The notes: generated by a model from the letters alone, not told the origin. A stretch of DNA of 64,000 nt from Candidatus Neomicrothrix sp. UBA881 (GCA_002294285.1 DBFL01000056.1:6175-70174); one strand, 5' to 3'; numbered from the stretch's first letter, positions 26,945 through 36,826 are shown. Program-made: numbers and translations.

Positions 26945-27268
26945 TCACGATTGATCGGCGAAACGTGTAATAAGAGAAGCTCGCTGTTGTGCGCCCAATC
27001 CTCGCAACCGGCGGCTTTCACTTATACCAATGTCTGACATGGTTCTTCGTGCTTTCACTTTGCCGAGTCTGGGCAGAGACTCCAAAACAGATAAAACTTT
27101 CATACGTCCTATATTTTCATCTGTGTCAGACCGTTCTAGTAGATCCTCAAGTGACAAAGATCCCACTTTTAAAAGTTCTTTGATCTGGGCACGCACCCTT
27201 CTAGCTTCTGCAGCCTTTATCAAAGCTTGACGCCTCTGTTCATCTGTTAGTGGAGGAGGTCCGTTCAT
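26945..27268 (-). CDS. mihF: Actinobacterial integration host factor mIHF
   Basis: Small nucleoid-associated DNA-binding protein, unrelated in fold to HU/IHF and restricted to Actinobacteria. The 107-residue product has PPLTDEQRRQALIKAAEARR at the N-terminus, then SDTDENIGRMKVLSVLESLP, and the helix-hairpin/H2TH-like GKVKARRTMSDIGISESRRL DNA-contact region in the C-terminal half. The pyrF-mihF-gmk-rpoZ order is diagnostic. This is one of the best taxonomic signals in the window. Confidence 0.93.
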   Translation of the reverse strand: MNGPPPLTDEQRRQALIKAAEARRVRAQIKELLKVGSLSLEDLLERSDTDENIGRMKVLSVLESLPRLGKVKARRTMSDIGISESRRLRGLGAQQRASLITRFADQS

Positions 27269-27322
27269 CAGATGACATAGTAGGCAATATTTTAAAAATT
27301 TGCATTTTGAAGAGAAAAAATC

Positions 27323-28087
27323 TCAACCCAAGAGATCACTTACTAGTGCTTCTGCTGCGTCAATAGGGTTTTCGACTCCAGTCACCATTCTTCCTATAAC
27401 CAAAATGTCAGCCCCTCCGCTGATCGCTTCAAGGGGTGTAGCCACTCTTACTTGATCGTGACTTTCACTACCTGACATTCTTAAACCCGGAACTACTCTG
27501 ATCAATTTGTCAGAGAATTGTGATGTGACTTCCAAATCAGGTGCAGCGCATATTATTCCTTCGCATCCAGCCTCTAAAGCTGTTTGACATCGAGAAGTGA
27601 TAATTTCATCATTTTCAATTGCCTCGCTTGTGAGTACGGTAACTCCAAGAACGCCGGGAGTTGGCAAACCTACGCTTTCTGCTCCTTCTCTTAAACCTTC
27701 TACTGCAGCTTTGAGCATTTCATCTCCACCTGCTGTGTGGACTGTAACCCACCTAGCACCTACTGAACCAACGACACGGGCAGCTTTGTGAACTGTTGTA
27801 GGTATGTCATGTAATTTCAAATCACAAAAAACATCAAAACCTGCCTCTGTGAAGACACCCACTGAATCTGGTCCTGATGCGGTATACAGCTCTAATCCGA
27901 CTTTAACTGTTCCGAAAAAGTCGAATAAAGAACCGGCTAGACGTCGAGCGTCAATAAGATCGTCAACATCTAATGCTAGGGCGAGGCGATTTCTGACCTC
28001 AGGCGGGACATTATCTTCTGATTCTTCACTGATCTCAAATTCTTCATCATCGAATAATTCGTCCAGTGATTCATATTTATCCGTCAT
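27323..28087 (-). CDS. pyrF: Orotidine 5'-phosphate decarboxylase
   Basis: Last step of UMP synthesis. The catalytic block DLKLHDIPTTV is at about 89-99 with Lys91 and Asp94, and VIGRMVT near the end forms the phosphate loop; this is the class I type (E. coli/Bacillus-like). I start at the ATG at 28087, which overlaps the pyrD stop and has GGAGGAG just upstream. An acidic N-terminal extension of about 31 residues (rich in Asp and Glu) precedes the barrel and is not typical of the family. It ends the pyr operon before mihF. Confidence 0.94.
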   Translation of the reverse strand: MTDKYESLDELFDDEEFEISEESEDNVPPEVRNRLALALDVDDLIDARRLAGSLFDFFGTVKVGLELYTASGPDSVGVFTEAGFDVFCDLKLHDIPTTVHKAARVVGSVGARWVTVHTAGGDEMLKAAVEGLREGAESVGLPTPGVLGVTVLTSEAIENDEIITSRCQTALEAGCEGIICAAPDLEVTSQFSDKLIRVVPGLRMSGSESHDQVRVATPLEAISGGADILVIGRMVTGVENPIDAAEALVSDLLG

Positions 28088-29012
28088 GTGCTCCTCCAAT
28101 TAATTCACTAATTCGTTTCACTCCATGTTTTTTACACCACTCTGAAATGCCTGTAATAATTTTTTTGCAAGCCCTCGGATCATCAAAGGTTGCTGTGCCT
28201 ATCTGAAGGGCTGTTGCTCCAGCAAGAATAAATTCCAATGCATCTTCAGCTTTTGTAATTCCACCGACGCCAATAATAGGTATCTCCGGATGCGCTTCGT
28301 AAGTGTCATATACAGCTCTAATAGCTATGGGTTTTATAGCTGGACCTGAAAGGCCTCCCCGCTTTGCTCCTAAAATTGGTTTGCGAGTCTCGACGTCAAT
28401 TGCCATACCTAAAACCGTGTTCGCTATTACAACAGTCTCGGCACCTGCCTTGTGGGCTGCTTCTGCTATATCTGGCAGTTCAGGTGTATTTGGACTGAGT
28501 TTTGCCCAAATTGGCTTGTCTAAAAAATTTACCGCTTCTATAACTTCTGTAATCGCTTGGATTGAATGTGAAAATAGTTTTCTTCGGTCCTCCAGATTGG
28601 GACATGAAGCGTTAATTTCTATTGCAATTACTTCACTAGGAGTGTCTTTTAAAAGAGACGCTGCTTTTGTGAATTCTTCTATGGTTGACCCCCAAATACT
28701 CGCTACAACACGTGCCTTTGCATCTATTAACGATGGCAGCTTTTCTTCAGTCCAGGTTTTAACTCCAGGACCCTGCAAACCAACACTGTTTAACATTCCT
28801 GAAGGTGTTGGGTGGAGTCTTGGAGGTTCGTTTCCTTCCCAACTGTCAGCATGAAGAGATTTGACAACTATTGCCCCTATGTCTTCTAAATCCATGTATT
28901 CGCATAGTTCACTTCCATAGCCGGCAGTCCCGGAGGCTGTCATCACAGGATTAGGCAACCTAACTGATCCTAGACTTGTCGTTAGATCAACCTTTGCTCC
29001 AAGTGTTTTCAT
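28077..29012 (-). CDS. pyrD: Dihydroorotate dehydrogenase, class 1B-like
   Basis: Oxidises dihydroorotate to orotate with FMN. The catalytic cysteine is Cys137 in EINASCPNLEDR, and the FMN-phosphate block GAKRGGLSGPAIKPIA and IIGVGGITKAEDALEFILAGA follow. The 311-residue length and these motifs fit the class 1B catalytic subunit, which normally works with the PyrK iron-sulfur/FAD subunit. No pyrK is present: carB ends one base into pyrD. Class 1A (fumarate-dependent) is an alternative but the motifs look like 1B. It overlaps both neighbours. Confidence 0.9.
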   Translation of the reverse strand: MKTLGAKVDLTTSLGSVRLPNPVMTASGTAGYGSELCEYMDLEDIGAIVVKSLHADSWEGNEPPRLHPTPSGMLNSVGLQGPGVKTWTEEKLPSLIDAKARVVASIWGSTIEEFTKAASLLKDTPSEVIAIEINASCPNLEDRRKLFSHSIQAITEVIEAVNFLDKPIWAKLSPNTPELPDIAEAAHKAGAETVVIANTVLGMAIDVETRKPILGAKRGGLSGPAIKPIAIRAVYDTYEAHPEIPIIGVGGITKAEDALEFILAGATALQIGTATFDDPRACKKIITGISEWCKKHGVKRISELIGGAHDG

Positions 29013-32000
29013 TATTGGCTTTCTAACATTTCTGATTTTGATACTCCAAGATGGTATTCCTGAAGTGATCTAACTGAAAGTGGAAACTTGTTCCAATCTT
29101 TTAAGCCCTTTACAGCGGCAAGCGCCGCCGCTGCCGTTGTTAGCAAAGGTATTCCTTCTGCCGCCGCAGCTCCTCTAATATGGTCGCCGTCTGCCCTGGG
29201 GCCTCGACCACGAGGGCTATTTACAACAAGTTGTATTTTTCCAGATCTAATCAGGCGAACTGCATCTGTTCCTTCTTCTCCGATTTTTGCCACCCGGTCG
29301 GATACTTCTACTCCATTTTCTGTTAGATAATCAGCTGTTCCACCGGTAGCAACTATTTCTAAGCCGAGCTCTAAGAAACCTTTAGCTGCTTCAAGACCTG
29401 AACTTTTATCACGATCAGCAAGAGACATGAAAACTGTACCTTCAGTTGGTAAAGCTCCTCCTGCTGAAATTTGTGATTTAGCAAACGCTAATCCAGAAGT
29501 TAGATCTACTCCCATCACTTCACCCGTCGAACGCATCTCCGGGCCAAGCACTGGATCTGCTTCTGGAAAGCGATTAAAGGGTAATACGGCTTCCTTTACC
29601 GACACGTGGTCGCCCTTAACTGCTTCTGTGCGTAGTCCTTCTTTGCTTAATTCTTCAAGTGTTGACCCAAGCATTACTCGACTTGCTATTTTGGCAAGAG
29701 GCATCCCAGTGGCTTTAGCAACAAAAGGAACTGTTCTTGATGCTCTCGGATTAGCTTCAATCACATACACTTCGTCGCCTTTAACTGCATATTGGACGTT
29801 TATAAGACCCTTCACATCGAGCGCTTCTGCAATTTTTCGTGTATGACTTTCAATTAATTCAACTATTTGTTCTTTGAGGTTAGGAGGGGGTATAACACAG
29901 GCACTATCCCCACTGTGTATTCCAGCTTCCTCAACATGTTCCATTACTGCACCTATGAGAACATTTCCTTCACGGTCTCTTACGGCGTCTACATCAACTT
30001 CAGTCGCGTCTTCAAGGAACTGATCAATTAGAACTGGTCTTTCAGCAGACAGGCCGCCTTCCATTCCCAAAGTTCCAAAACGTGTCATCTCCTCCATAGT
30101 CTTTTCGAGTTGATCATCGTCATAAACAATCTCCATAGCCCGTCCTCCCAGAACATACGAAGGTCTGACCAGAACTGGATATGAGACTTGTTTGGCCACC
30201 TCAAGAGCTTCTTGGAAATTCTGTGCAGTGCCTCCTGGGGGTTGAAGAATTCCCAAATCAGCACAGAGTCGGTTCCAGTTTTCTCGATCTTCCGCCCGGT
30301 CAATTGATTCCGAGCTCGTACCTGCAATCAGTTCGGGTGGCAATAAACCCGCAAGTTTGAGCGGAGTCTGCCCACCCAATGAGACAATTATTGCTTCAGG
30401 CTTTTCTGCATCAATTACGTTTGTAACATCTTCATAAGTCAGTGGTTCGAAATAAAGACGATCACTTGTGTCGTAATCTGTCGAGACTGTCTCGGGATTG
30501 CAATTAACCATAACAGTCTCAAATCCAGCCTCACTCAAAGCAAAACTAGCGTGAACGCAACAGTAATCGAATTCAATTCCTTGACCTATACGATTCGGTC
30601 CAGCTCCTAAAATGATGACTTTTGGCCTATCTGATGGAAGAACTTCATTTTCATCTTCCCATGTCGAGTAATGATAGGGAGTTTGAGATGCAAATTCTGC
30701 GGCACATGTATCAACTGTTTTAAAGGTTGGCAGGATGCCCGCTTTTTCTCTTAGTTCTTTTACTCTCTGCGTCGTCAATTCCCAAAGATACGCCAATTGG
30801 GAATCTGAAAAACCTAATTGCTTTGCTCTTTTCCATTCCGCCTTTGACAACTCCTGAGGATTCTTCTTTTCAAGGCTTATTCTTTCCTCTGTGATCATAA
30901 ATATCTGGTCAATAAACCATGGGTCTATTGAGGTTTCTTCATAAAGTCTTTCAATCGAAAAACCGCGTCTAATCAGTTCTTCAAGTTGGAAAAGACGTTC
31001 GGGCGTGGGGACACCGACTTTATTAATCAAAGTTTCGTCGTCTAATTCAGAAAATTTTTGCTCCCCTTGGTCAGCGTTGAGTCCTTGTCTCCCGTTTTCG
31101 AGTGAACGCATGCCTTTTTGAAGAGACTCAGGAAAAGTTCTTCCTATTGACATTACTTCGCCTACAGATTGCATGGAAGTTCCCAAAACACCCGATGATC
31201 CAGGAAACTTCTCAAAAGTCCAACGTGGAATCTTTGTTACTACGTAGTCGATACTTGGTTCAAATGATGCAGGAGTTTCTTTTGTTATGTCATTAGTTAT
31301 CTCATCTAGTGTGTATCCAATAGCTAGTTGTGTCGCAATTTTCGCAATCGGAAAACCAGTGGCCTTAGAAGCTAACGCTGAAGATCGACTAACTCTTGGA
31401 TTCATTTCGATAACAACTTGTTCTCCTGTGTCTGGATCGACAGCAAATTGAACATTTGAACCCCCGGTCTCAACTCCGACACGACGCAAACACGCGAACG
31501 CTGAATCTCTCATCATTTGATACTCGACGTCAGTAAGTGTCTGTGCTGGGGCGACTGTTATTGAATCTCCGGTGTGAACCCCCATGGGATCTACATTTTC
31601 AATTGAACATATAACAACACAGTTGTCTGCATTATCGCGCATTACTTCAAGTTCAAATTCTTTCCAGCCTGCTATTGACCTTTCGATCAAAATTTCATTT
31701 ATTGGACTGGCTTCGATACCACGTAATGCTATTTGCTCGAACTCTTCATTAGTTGAAGCAATACCTGTACCTTTGCCTCCTAAAATGTAAGCAGGTCTGA
31801 TGATTACGGGAAGTTCAACCTGTTTAACAATTTCACGAGCCTCTTCAATATCGCGCGCAACACCCGATGCTGGGACTCTTAATCCGATTTCCATCATTGC
31901 TGATTTGAATTTTTCTCGATCCTCTGCAGTTGCAATTGCGTCAGCATCCGCTCCGATTAGTTCAACATTGTTTTCTTCAAGAATCCCTTCTTCAGCCAAT

Positions 32001-32305
32001 TCGCGAGCAAGGTTCAGAGCTGTTTGACCACCAAGCGTTGGCAGTAAGGCGTCAGGTTTTTCTTTTTCTATAATTCGCTTTATTACATCCACTCTTAGAG
32101 GTTCTATATATGTTGCATCAGCAAAATCAGGGTCTGTCATTATCGTTGCTGGATTGGAATTCGCAAGTATGACTCGATATCCCTCCTCTTTTAAAACTCG
32201 ACATGCCTGAGTTCCCGAATAATCGAATTCACATGCTTGACCAATAACTATTGGTCCTGATCCGATTAGAAGAATGCTTTTTATATCTTCTCTTTTAGGC
32301 ATCAA
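29012..32305 (-). CDS. carB: Carbamoyl phosphate synthetase large subunit
   Basis: Makes carbamoyl phosphate for both pyrimidines and arginine. The 1097-residue protein shows the internal duplication: two ATP-grasp halves (about 1-400 and 550-930) with [18 protein letters not shown] and [18 protein letters not shown] as paired N-terminal repeats, a central oligomerisation segment, and a C-terminal MGS-like regulatory domain (about 935-1075, with [11 protein letters not shown]) where nucleotides or ornithine act. It overlaps carA by 4 bases and pyrD by 1. Confidence 0.97.
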   Translation of the reverse strand: MMPKREDIKSILLIGSGPIVIGQACEFDYSGTQACRVLKEEGYRVILANSNPATIMTDPDFADATYIEPLRVDVIKRIIEKEKPDALLPTLGGQTALNLARELAEEGILEENNVELIGADADAIATAEDREKFKSAMMEIGLRVPASGVARDIEEAREIVKQVELPVIIRPAYILGGKGTGIASTNEEFEQIALRGIEASPINEILIERSIAGWKEFELEVMRDNADNCVVICSIENVDPMGVHTGDSITVAPAQTLTDVEYQMMRDSAFACLRRVGVETGGSNVQFAVDPDTGEQVVIEMNPRVSRSSALASKATGFPIAKIATQLAIGYTLDEITNDITKETPASFEPSIDYVVTKIPRWTFEKFPGSSGVLGTSMQSVGEVMSIGRTFPESLQKGMRSLENGRQGLNADQGEQKFSELDDETLINKVGVPTPERLFQLEELIRRGFSIERLYEETSIDPWFIDQIFMITEERISLEKKNPQELSKAEWKRAKQLGFSDSQLAYLWELTTQRVKELREKAGILPTFKTVDTCAAEFASQTPYHYSTWEDENEVLPSDRPKVIILGAGPNRIGQGIEFDYCCVHASFALSEAGFETVMVNCNPETVSTDYDTSDRLYFEPLTYEDVTNVIDAEKPEAIIVSLGGQTPLKLAGLLPPELIAGTSSESIDRAEDRENWNRLCADLGILQPPGGTAQNFQEALEVAKQVSYPVLVRPSYVLGGRAMEIVYDDDQLEKTMEEMTRFGTLGMEGGLSAERPVLIDQFLEDATEVDVDAVRDREGNVLIGAVMEHVEEAGIHSGDSACVIPPPNLKEQIVELIESHTRKIAEALDVKGLINVQYAVKGDEVYVIEANPRASRTVPFVAKATGMPLAKIASRVMLGSTLEELSKEGLRTEAVKGDHVSVKEAVLPFNRFPEADPVLGPEMRSTGEVMGVDLTSGLAFAKSQISAGGALPTEGTVFMSLADRDKSSGLEAAKGFLELGLEIVATGGTADYLTENGVEVSDRVAKIGEEGTDAVRLIRSGKIQLVVNSPRGRGPRADGDHIRGAAAAEGIPLLTTAAAALAAVKGLKDWNKFPLSVRSLQEYHLGVSKSEMLESQ

Positions 32306-33417
32306 ACATCTCCTTGCTTATTTGATTCCTCTAAAAGACGTTCAAATTTCTCAAAAAGATACCTGCTGTCATGAGGTCCTGGTCCCGCTTCTGGGTGGTA
32401 CTGAACGCTAAAAGCTGGGAATCTAAGACAATTTATGCCTGCCACAGTTCCATCGTTCAAATTTATGTGGGTTATTTCCACATCTTCGATTGAACCCTCA
32501 GCTACACAATAATTGTGATTTTGACTAGTGATTTCTACATTGCCAGTTTTTAAATTCCTTACAGGATGATTGCCTCCATGATGTCCAAATGGAAGTTTGA
32601 ATATTTCAGCTCCTAAAGTTTCTGCAAGAAGTTGATGCCCAAGACAGATCCCGAAAATAGGCACCTGTCCTAAAAGCTGTTCTATATTTTCTCGCACATA
32701 GCCTAATGGTTTCGGGTCACCTGGTCCGTTGGAGAGAAAAACACCATCTGGTTCCATCCCCAACACAACTTCTGCTTCAGTATTGGCAGGGACAACTGTA
32801 ATATCACCTAGTTTTGAAAGGTTCTCAAGGATTGTTGTTTTAATACCGAAGTCATAAGCGACAATTTTTCTTTTACCACCTGTCGACGGGACTCTATACG
32901 TCTCACTGCAGGTAACTGTTTTCACTAGATCTATATTGTCTGTCCCTGGTTCTTTAGTAGCAGCAATTTTCAAGTCTTCTACATCTACACTTCCGAATGC
33001 ACCTGGCATGGCACCCAAGTCTCTTATGTGTCGAGTCAACCTACGTGTGTCTATACCACTAATACCGGAAATGCCTCTTGAGGCGAGCATCTCATCAAGA
33101 CTCTGAATTGCACGCCAGTTGCTATGCCTTCGGCTTAATTCTCTTACTATCACTCCTCTACAGAAAGGCTGTGAGCTTTCATTGTCTTCATCATTGACGC
33201 CGTAGTTTCCTATGTGAGGGTATGTAAAGGTTATTATCTGACCTGCATAGGATGGATCTGTTATAACTTCTTGATATCCACTTAAGACTGTGTTGAAAAC
33301 CACTTCTCCTGAAACAAAACCTTCTTCAGGTGTGGCACCTATCATTTCACCTTCAAAAATTGTCCCGTCTGCAAGGACTAAATGTGCTTCAACTGGTACC
33401 ACTTTTTCTCTATTCAC
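32302..33417 (-). CDS. carA: Carbamoyl phosphate synthetase small subunit
   Basis: Glutaminase subunit that feeds ammonia to CarB. The class I amidotransferase triad is visible: nucleophile in [16 protein letters not shown] and His-Glu in [10 protein letters not shown] near the C-terminus. The N-terminal domain has [12 protein letters not shown] and [21 protein letters not shown]. Length 371 is standard. It overlaps pyrC and carB by 4 bases each, so all these genes are probably translationally coupled. Confidence 0.97.
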   Translation of the reverse strand: MNREKVVPVEAHLVLADGTIFEGEMIGATPEEGFVSGEVVFNTVLSGYQEVITDPSYAGQIITFTYPHIGNYGVNDEDNESSQPFCRGVIVRELSRRHSNWRAIQSLDEMLASRGISGISGIDTRRLTRHIRDLGAMPGAFGSVDVEDLKIAATKEPGTDNIDLVKTVTCSETYRVPSTGGKRKIVAYDFGIKTTILENLSKLGDITVVPANTEAEVVLGMEPDGVFLSNGPGDPKPLGYVRENIEQLLGQVPIFGICLGHQLLAETLGAEIFKLPFGHHGGNHPVRNLKTGNVEITSQNHNYCVAEGSIEDVEITHINLNDGTVAGINCLRFPAFSVQYHPEAGPGPHDSRYLFEKFERLLEESNKQGDV

Positions 33418-34709
33418 TTAGTAGATTCTCCATCAAAAACTACTAAATTTCCTGCATTTACTGTGTGTCTTACTCGTCCTCTCAACTTCCATCCTTCGTA
33501 TGGGGTGTTTGAACTTCGACTTGCCATTTCTTTTCCTGAAACTGTCCATGATTCATCTAAATCAATTACGCAAATGTTCGCTGGATTATTTTTCTCAATT
33601 GTCACACCATGCCTATCGGCCACTCCGGCAATTTGAGCTGGTTTCCAAGAAAGGAGGTTTAATACTTCAGGAATGTCTAGACCACTGTGTTCGAGAGAAA
33701 GAGACAAAGCTGTTTCCAGTCCGAGCATTCCTGGTGGGGCTTGATCGAATGGCATTTCCTTAAGATGTTGGCTATGTGGCGCATGATCTGTCGCAATTGC
33801 ATCAACAGTTCCATCCTTAAGTGCCTTTTTTATCGCTTGAACATCTCGTTCGGTTCTGAGCGGTGGATGCACTTTGAAAACTGGATCGTAGCAGCTACAC
33901 GCAGAATCTGTAAGAGTGAAATGGTGGGTAGTAGCTTCAGCAGTAACAGGTAGACCTGCTTCCTTAGCTTCTCTAACCATTTCAACTGAACCTTCAGTTG
34001 AAAGATGCTGAAAATGAATTCTTGCTCCTGTCATTTTTGATAATGCTATATCGCGCATAACCATCAATTCTTCAGCTTCAGCAGGTTGTCCGGGAATCCC
34101 TAGAAATGAGGACCATTCACCTTCGTGCATATATCCATCTTGAGCTAGTTCGTGCACTTCACAGTGCTGAGCAAGAACCACAGGTCTACCTAATCGAGAG
34201 TTTAAACCCACGCTGTACTCCATGAGGCGGCGCATTAGCTGTGGGTCTTGAACACCTGTTCCATCATCAGTGAAAATCCCTACCCCGTTATCCACTAATT
34301 CTCCCATCTGCACCATTTCTTTGCCTTGCCTGCCCACAGTCATTGCGGCTGAAGGAATGATTTCACAAGATGATTTATCTCCCAGGGTTTTAATTTGTTC
34401 AACTACTGCGAGACAATCTGTTGCAGGTTCAGTGTTGGGCATTGCTACGAGTGCTGTGAAACCCCCCAAAGATCCAGACCGTGCTCCAGTTTCAATAGTT
34501 TCTGCCTCTTCGTATCCCGGCTCTCGGAGATGCACATGAAGATCCACAAGCCCCGATGAGATAATGCAACCCGAACAGTCGATCTCGATATCTCCTTTTA
34601 ATTTTTTTCCTGTCTCAGAAATTTTTCCATCTGAATCTATAGATACATCTAGGGATCTTTCTCCCTTTCTGTCAAGAATCGTTCCACCTCTCAAAACAAT
34701 CCCCATCAT
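33414..34709 (-). CDS. pyrC: Dihydroorotase
   Basis: Zinc-dependent ring closure of carbamoyl aspartate. The metal motif DLHVHLREPGYEEAET is near residue 56 and ATDHAPHS near 300; further ligands lie in LAQHCEVHEL. At 431 aa it is a long, class I-type bacterial dihydroorotase. Its position between pyrB and carA is standard. It overlaps pyrB by 4 bases (ATGA). No truncation or missing metal ligand is seen. Confidence 0.96.
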   Translation of the reverse strand: MMGIVLRGGTILDRKGERSLDVSIDSDGKISETGKKLKGDIEIDCSGCIISSGLVDLHVHLREPGYEEAETIETGARSGSLGGFTALVAMPNTEPATDCLAVVEQIKTLGDKSSCEIIPSAAMTVGRQGKEMVQMGELVDNGVGIFTDDGTGVQDPQLMRRLMEYSVGLNSRLGRPVVLAQHCEVHELAQDGYMHEGEWSSFLGIPGQPAEAEELMVMRDIALSKMTGARIHFQHLSTEGSVEMVREAKEAGLPVTAEATTHHFTLTDSACSCYDPVFKVHPPLRTERDVQAIKKALKDGTVDAIATDHAPHSQHLKEMPFDQAPPGMLGLETALSLSLEHSGLDIPEVLNLLSWKPAQIAGVADRHGVTIEKNNPANICVIDLDESWTVSGKEMASRSSNTPYEGWKLRGRVRHTVNAGNLVVFDGESTK

Positions 34710-35674
34710 TTGACCTCATCAAAGTGAACTGATTCATTCGGATTCAAAAGCATAAATAAAACCGCCATTCTTAAGGAAACTCCGTTTGCAACTTGATCAA
34801 GAATTATTGATCGAGGATCTGTTGATACTTCTGCAGTTATTTCCACTCCTTGATTAGTTGGCCCTGGATGAAGTATTAATGCATCCTTCCTGAGAAGTGC
34901 AGATCTACGTGAATTCAAACCGAAATCTTTTGAATACTCACGCAAAGATGGTATGAGACCTTTGCTTTGTCTCTCGGATTGCATTCGCAATAGATAGCAA
35001 GCATCCAATTCAGCAATAACGTCGTCGAAAACATTTGAAATTTCAACTGGCCATTTCTCGATAGATGCCGGCAAGAGTGTTTGTGGAGCTATAAGCGTTA
35101 CTTTCGCTCCTAAAGATGTGAAGGCTAATACATTTGATCTGGCAACACGGGAGTGTCTGATATCTCCCACTATGCCAATTGACATTCCATCTAGTGAACC
35201 GCGTTGCTGTTTCAAAGTGTAACAGTCGAGCAATGCCTGTGTAGGGTGCTCGTGACAACCATCTCCAGCATTTACAACAGATGCTTGGGTCCACTCTGAA
35301 ACTCTTTTAGGTGTTCCAGCCATGCCGTGTCTTACAATTAAAACGTCTGCTCCGTAAGAACTAATTACTTCCACCGTGTCGCGAAGGCTTTCACCTTTCG
35401 AAAGCGACGATGAACCTGCTGCAAATGTCAAAGTATCTGCTGACAGCCGACGCGCTGCAGACTCAAAGGAAAGTCTTGTCCTTGTTGAATCTTCAAAAAA
35501 TACAGATGCCACAGTTCTTCCTCTTAAAGCTGGAACTTTCGGAATTGGCCTCTCACCTATTTCTGCAAATCGATCTGTTAGTTTGAGAATTAGTTCTAAC
35601 TGTTCTCTTCCCATACCTTCTATTCCGAGAAGATGTTTGTTCAACATTGCGGGGACTTCAACGTCTAAACTCAT
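34706..35674 (-). CDS. pyrB: Aspartate carbamoyltransferase catalytic subunit
   Basis: Condenses carbamoyl phosphate with aspartate. The carbamoyl-phosphate motif STRTRLSFESAARRL is near residue 64 and HEHPTQALLDCYTL near 140. Length 322 is normal. No pyrI regulatory subunit is present, as expected in this phylum. The ATG overlaps the pyrR stop (ATGA), which couples its translation to pyrR and hence to the leader upstream. Confidence 0.97.
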   Translation of the reverse strand: MSLDVEVPAMLNKHLLGIEGMGREQLELILKLTDRFAEIGERPIPKVPALRGRTVASVFFEDSTRTRLSFESAARRLSADTLTFAAGSSSLSKGESLRDTVEVISSYGADVLIVRHGMAGTPKRVSEWTQASVVNAGDGCHEHPTQALLDCYTLKQQRGSLDGMSIGIVGDIRHSRVARSNVLAFTSLGAKVTLIAPQTLLPASIEKWPVEISNVFDDVIAELDACYLLRMQSERQSKGLIPSLREYSKDFGLNSRRSALLRKDALILHPGPTNQGVEITAEVSTDPRSIILDQVANGVSLRMAVLFMLLNPNESVHFDEVK

Positions 35675-36237
35675 TTACGCATGACCCCCAGGTCAACCCC
35701 TTCTTCAGTTACGTCAACCAGTTCATCAATCCTGGTAGGTAAATTTTTTCCTACATAGTCTGGACGAATAGGCAACTCCCGGTGTCCTCTGTCGACCATT
35801 ACCGCTAATTGGATTGAACGCGGACGACCAAAATAACAGATCGCATCAAGGGCAGCTCGAATTGTCCTACCTGTGAAAAGCACATCGTCTACGATCACAA
35901 TTACTTTGCCGTCTATATGGTCCGGTAGATTCGTGGCCGCTTCAGGTACAACTGGCCTCAAGCCAATGTCATCTCTGTGTAACGCCACATCTAAGCAGCC
36001 TGACTCTATTTTTCTTCCTTCAATTTCCTCTAGAGCACTCACTATGCTCTCGGCTACTTCAATACCACCCGTCTGTAGGCCAACTACAACTATGTCCTCT
36101 AGGCCTTGATTTTTTTCTATGATCTCGTGAGCCATCCGACGTATCGCTCGTGTCATATCGTCTTGACTCATCACACGAGCGCTCGCAACAAAAACGCCCC
36201 CAAACGGGGGCGTCATACGTCTTTCTCTATCGGCCAT
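35671..36237 (-). CDS. pyrR: PyrR, bifunctional pyr regulator / uracil phosphoribosyltransferase
   Basis: RNA-binding regulator of the pyr operon that senses uridine nucleotides; the fold is a type I PRTase. The PRPP motif VIVDDVLFTGRTIRAAL is at about 114-130 and the family tail VDRGHRELPIRPDYVGKN is intact. The ATG at 36237 has a perfect AAGGAG 8 bases upstream. Residues 9-15 (TPPFGGV) are encoded by a G/C-rich terminator hairpin and are unlike the family; conserved similarity begins near Val22-Met23 (RVMSQDD), but no good ribosome site serves a start there. First gene of the pyr operon; it probably controls itself and everything downstream. Confidence 0.93.
   Translation of the reverse strand: MADRERRMTPPFGGVFVASARVMSQDDMTRAIRRMAHEIIEKNQGLEDIVVVGLQTGGIEVAESIVSALEEIEGRKIESGCLDVALHRDDIGLRPVVPEAATNLPDHIDGKVIVIVDDVLFTGRTIRAALDAICYFGRPRSIQLAVMVDRGHRELPIRPDYVGKNLPTRIDELVDVTEEGVDLGVMRK
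36187..36213 (-). terminator. Intrinsic terminator inside the 5' end of pyrR
   Basis: Minus-strand hairpin with a perfect 8-bp stem ACGCCCCC/GGGGGCGU (36206-36213 with 36194-36201), GUUU loop, and a following U-tract (UUUUGUU after the last stem U). It begins 24 bases downstream of the first base of the pyrR start codon and lies in the pyrR reading frame. It is the strongest terminator in the window. On the plus strand no T-tract follows, so it acts only on pyr transcripts. Confidence 0.85.
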
Positions 36238-36254
36238 AGGCCTTACTCCTTATT

Positions 36255-36285
36255 CCGTATGGGCCTCACGGGACCCGCTTCACGG
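36255..36285 (-). promoter_or_regulatory. PyrR-binding RNA hairpin (PyrR box) next to the pyrR ribosome-binding site
   Basis: The minus strand reads GGGUCCCGUGAGGCCC at 36261-36276. It folds as GGG, bulged U, CC, loop CGUGA, GG, CCC, which is the canonical PyrR box (UCCnGnGAGG). A lower stem CCGU/ACGG (36282-36285 with 36255-36258) closes an internal loop. Only three bases separate it from the AAGGAG (36246-36251) that serves the start codon at 36235-36237. Bound PyrR should block ribosome entry. Motif and fold are read directly; binding is inferred from family knowledge. Confidence 0.8.
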
Positions 36286-36386
36286 TCAAGGACTACCATA
36301 TACGCGAACAACTACTGTTTGCATATCTATTCTTGGAAAATTTTTTTCGGATATCCAACCGAAGTATTCAAAAAATTTAAATCCAT

Positions 36387-36797
36387 TTAGCGAACTTGAT
36401 CAGCGATTTCTGAAAGTAACCCGTTCACAAACCTCTTTGATTTTTCTGTCGAATACTCACCAACTATTTCAACAGCCTCATTTATCACTGTAGCTATGGA
36501 TGTTTCAGGGAAAGTTATCAACTCAAGTACTGCTATTCGCAATACAGCTCTATCAATGACAGGCATGCGCTCTAAACGCCACTCATCTGCATTTTTTTCA
36601 AGCAGTGAATCTATGACTTCTAGTTTTTCTGTTACTCCAGAAATTAATTCGTAGACATAGCTCTCGGCTTTAACAGGCTGCTCGTTTAGCAGTTCAAGAC
36701 TCTCTCTTCCTTGTGTTTCTGCTGAGTAGAGAATTCCTAACGCGGTTTCCCTGTCTTCACGTCTTGAACCAAAACTACTGCTGGATGCTGATGACAT
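36387..36797 (-). CDS. nusB: Transcription antitermination factor NusB
   Basis: RNA-binding subunit of the rRNA antitermination complex. The 136-residue protein has the all-helical NusB core: REDRETALGILYSAETQG, then LLEKNADEWRLERMPVIDRAVLRIAVLEL and the C-terminal VINEAVEIVGEYSTEKSKRFVNGLL. A short serine-rich N-terminus precedes it. It lies between efp and the pyr leader, the standard actinobacterial order. The 149-base gap to pyrR is the pyr leader; no convincing nusB terminator or pyr promoter stands out in it. Confidence 0.95.
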   Translation of the reverse strand: MSSASSSSFGSRREDRETALGILYSAETQGRESLELLNEQPVKAESYVYELISGVTEKLEVIDSLLEKNADEWRLERMPVIDRAVLRIAVLELITFPETSIATVINEAVEIVGEYSTEKSKRFVNGLLSEIADQVR

Positions 36798-36826
36798 TTT
36801 CCATACTTCCAGATGCGTTATCGAAA

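Noticed and set aside
28303-28854. Plus-strand open frame of 183 codons opposite pyrD
   Set aside because: Composition is that of antisense to a coding gene and no family motif is seen; pyrD covers the region fully.
36171-36174. pyrR starting at GTG/ATG near 36171-36174, leaving the hairpin in an untranslated leader
   Set aside because: No Shine-Dalgarno at a usable distance, whereas the ATG at 36237 has a perfect AAGGAG at 8 bases. Kept as the main alternative model.
36187-36213. The pyrR hairpin as a nusB-independent terminator for plus-strand transcription
   Set aside because: No T-tract follows on the plus strand and no plus-strand gene lies nearby.
36286-36386. A pyr promoter or nusB terminator between nusB and the PyrR box
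   Set aside because: Only weak partial matches; the TTCGG/CCGAA hairpin is followed by A residues, not U.
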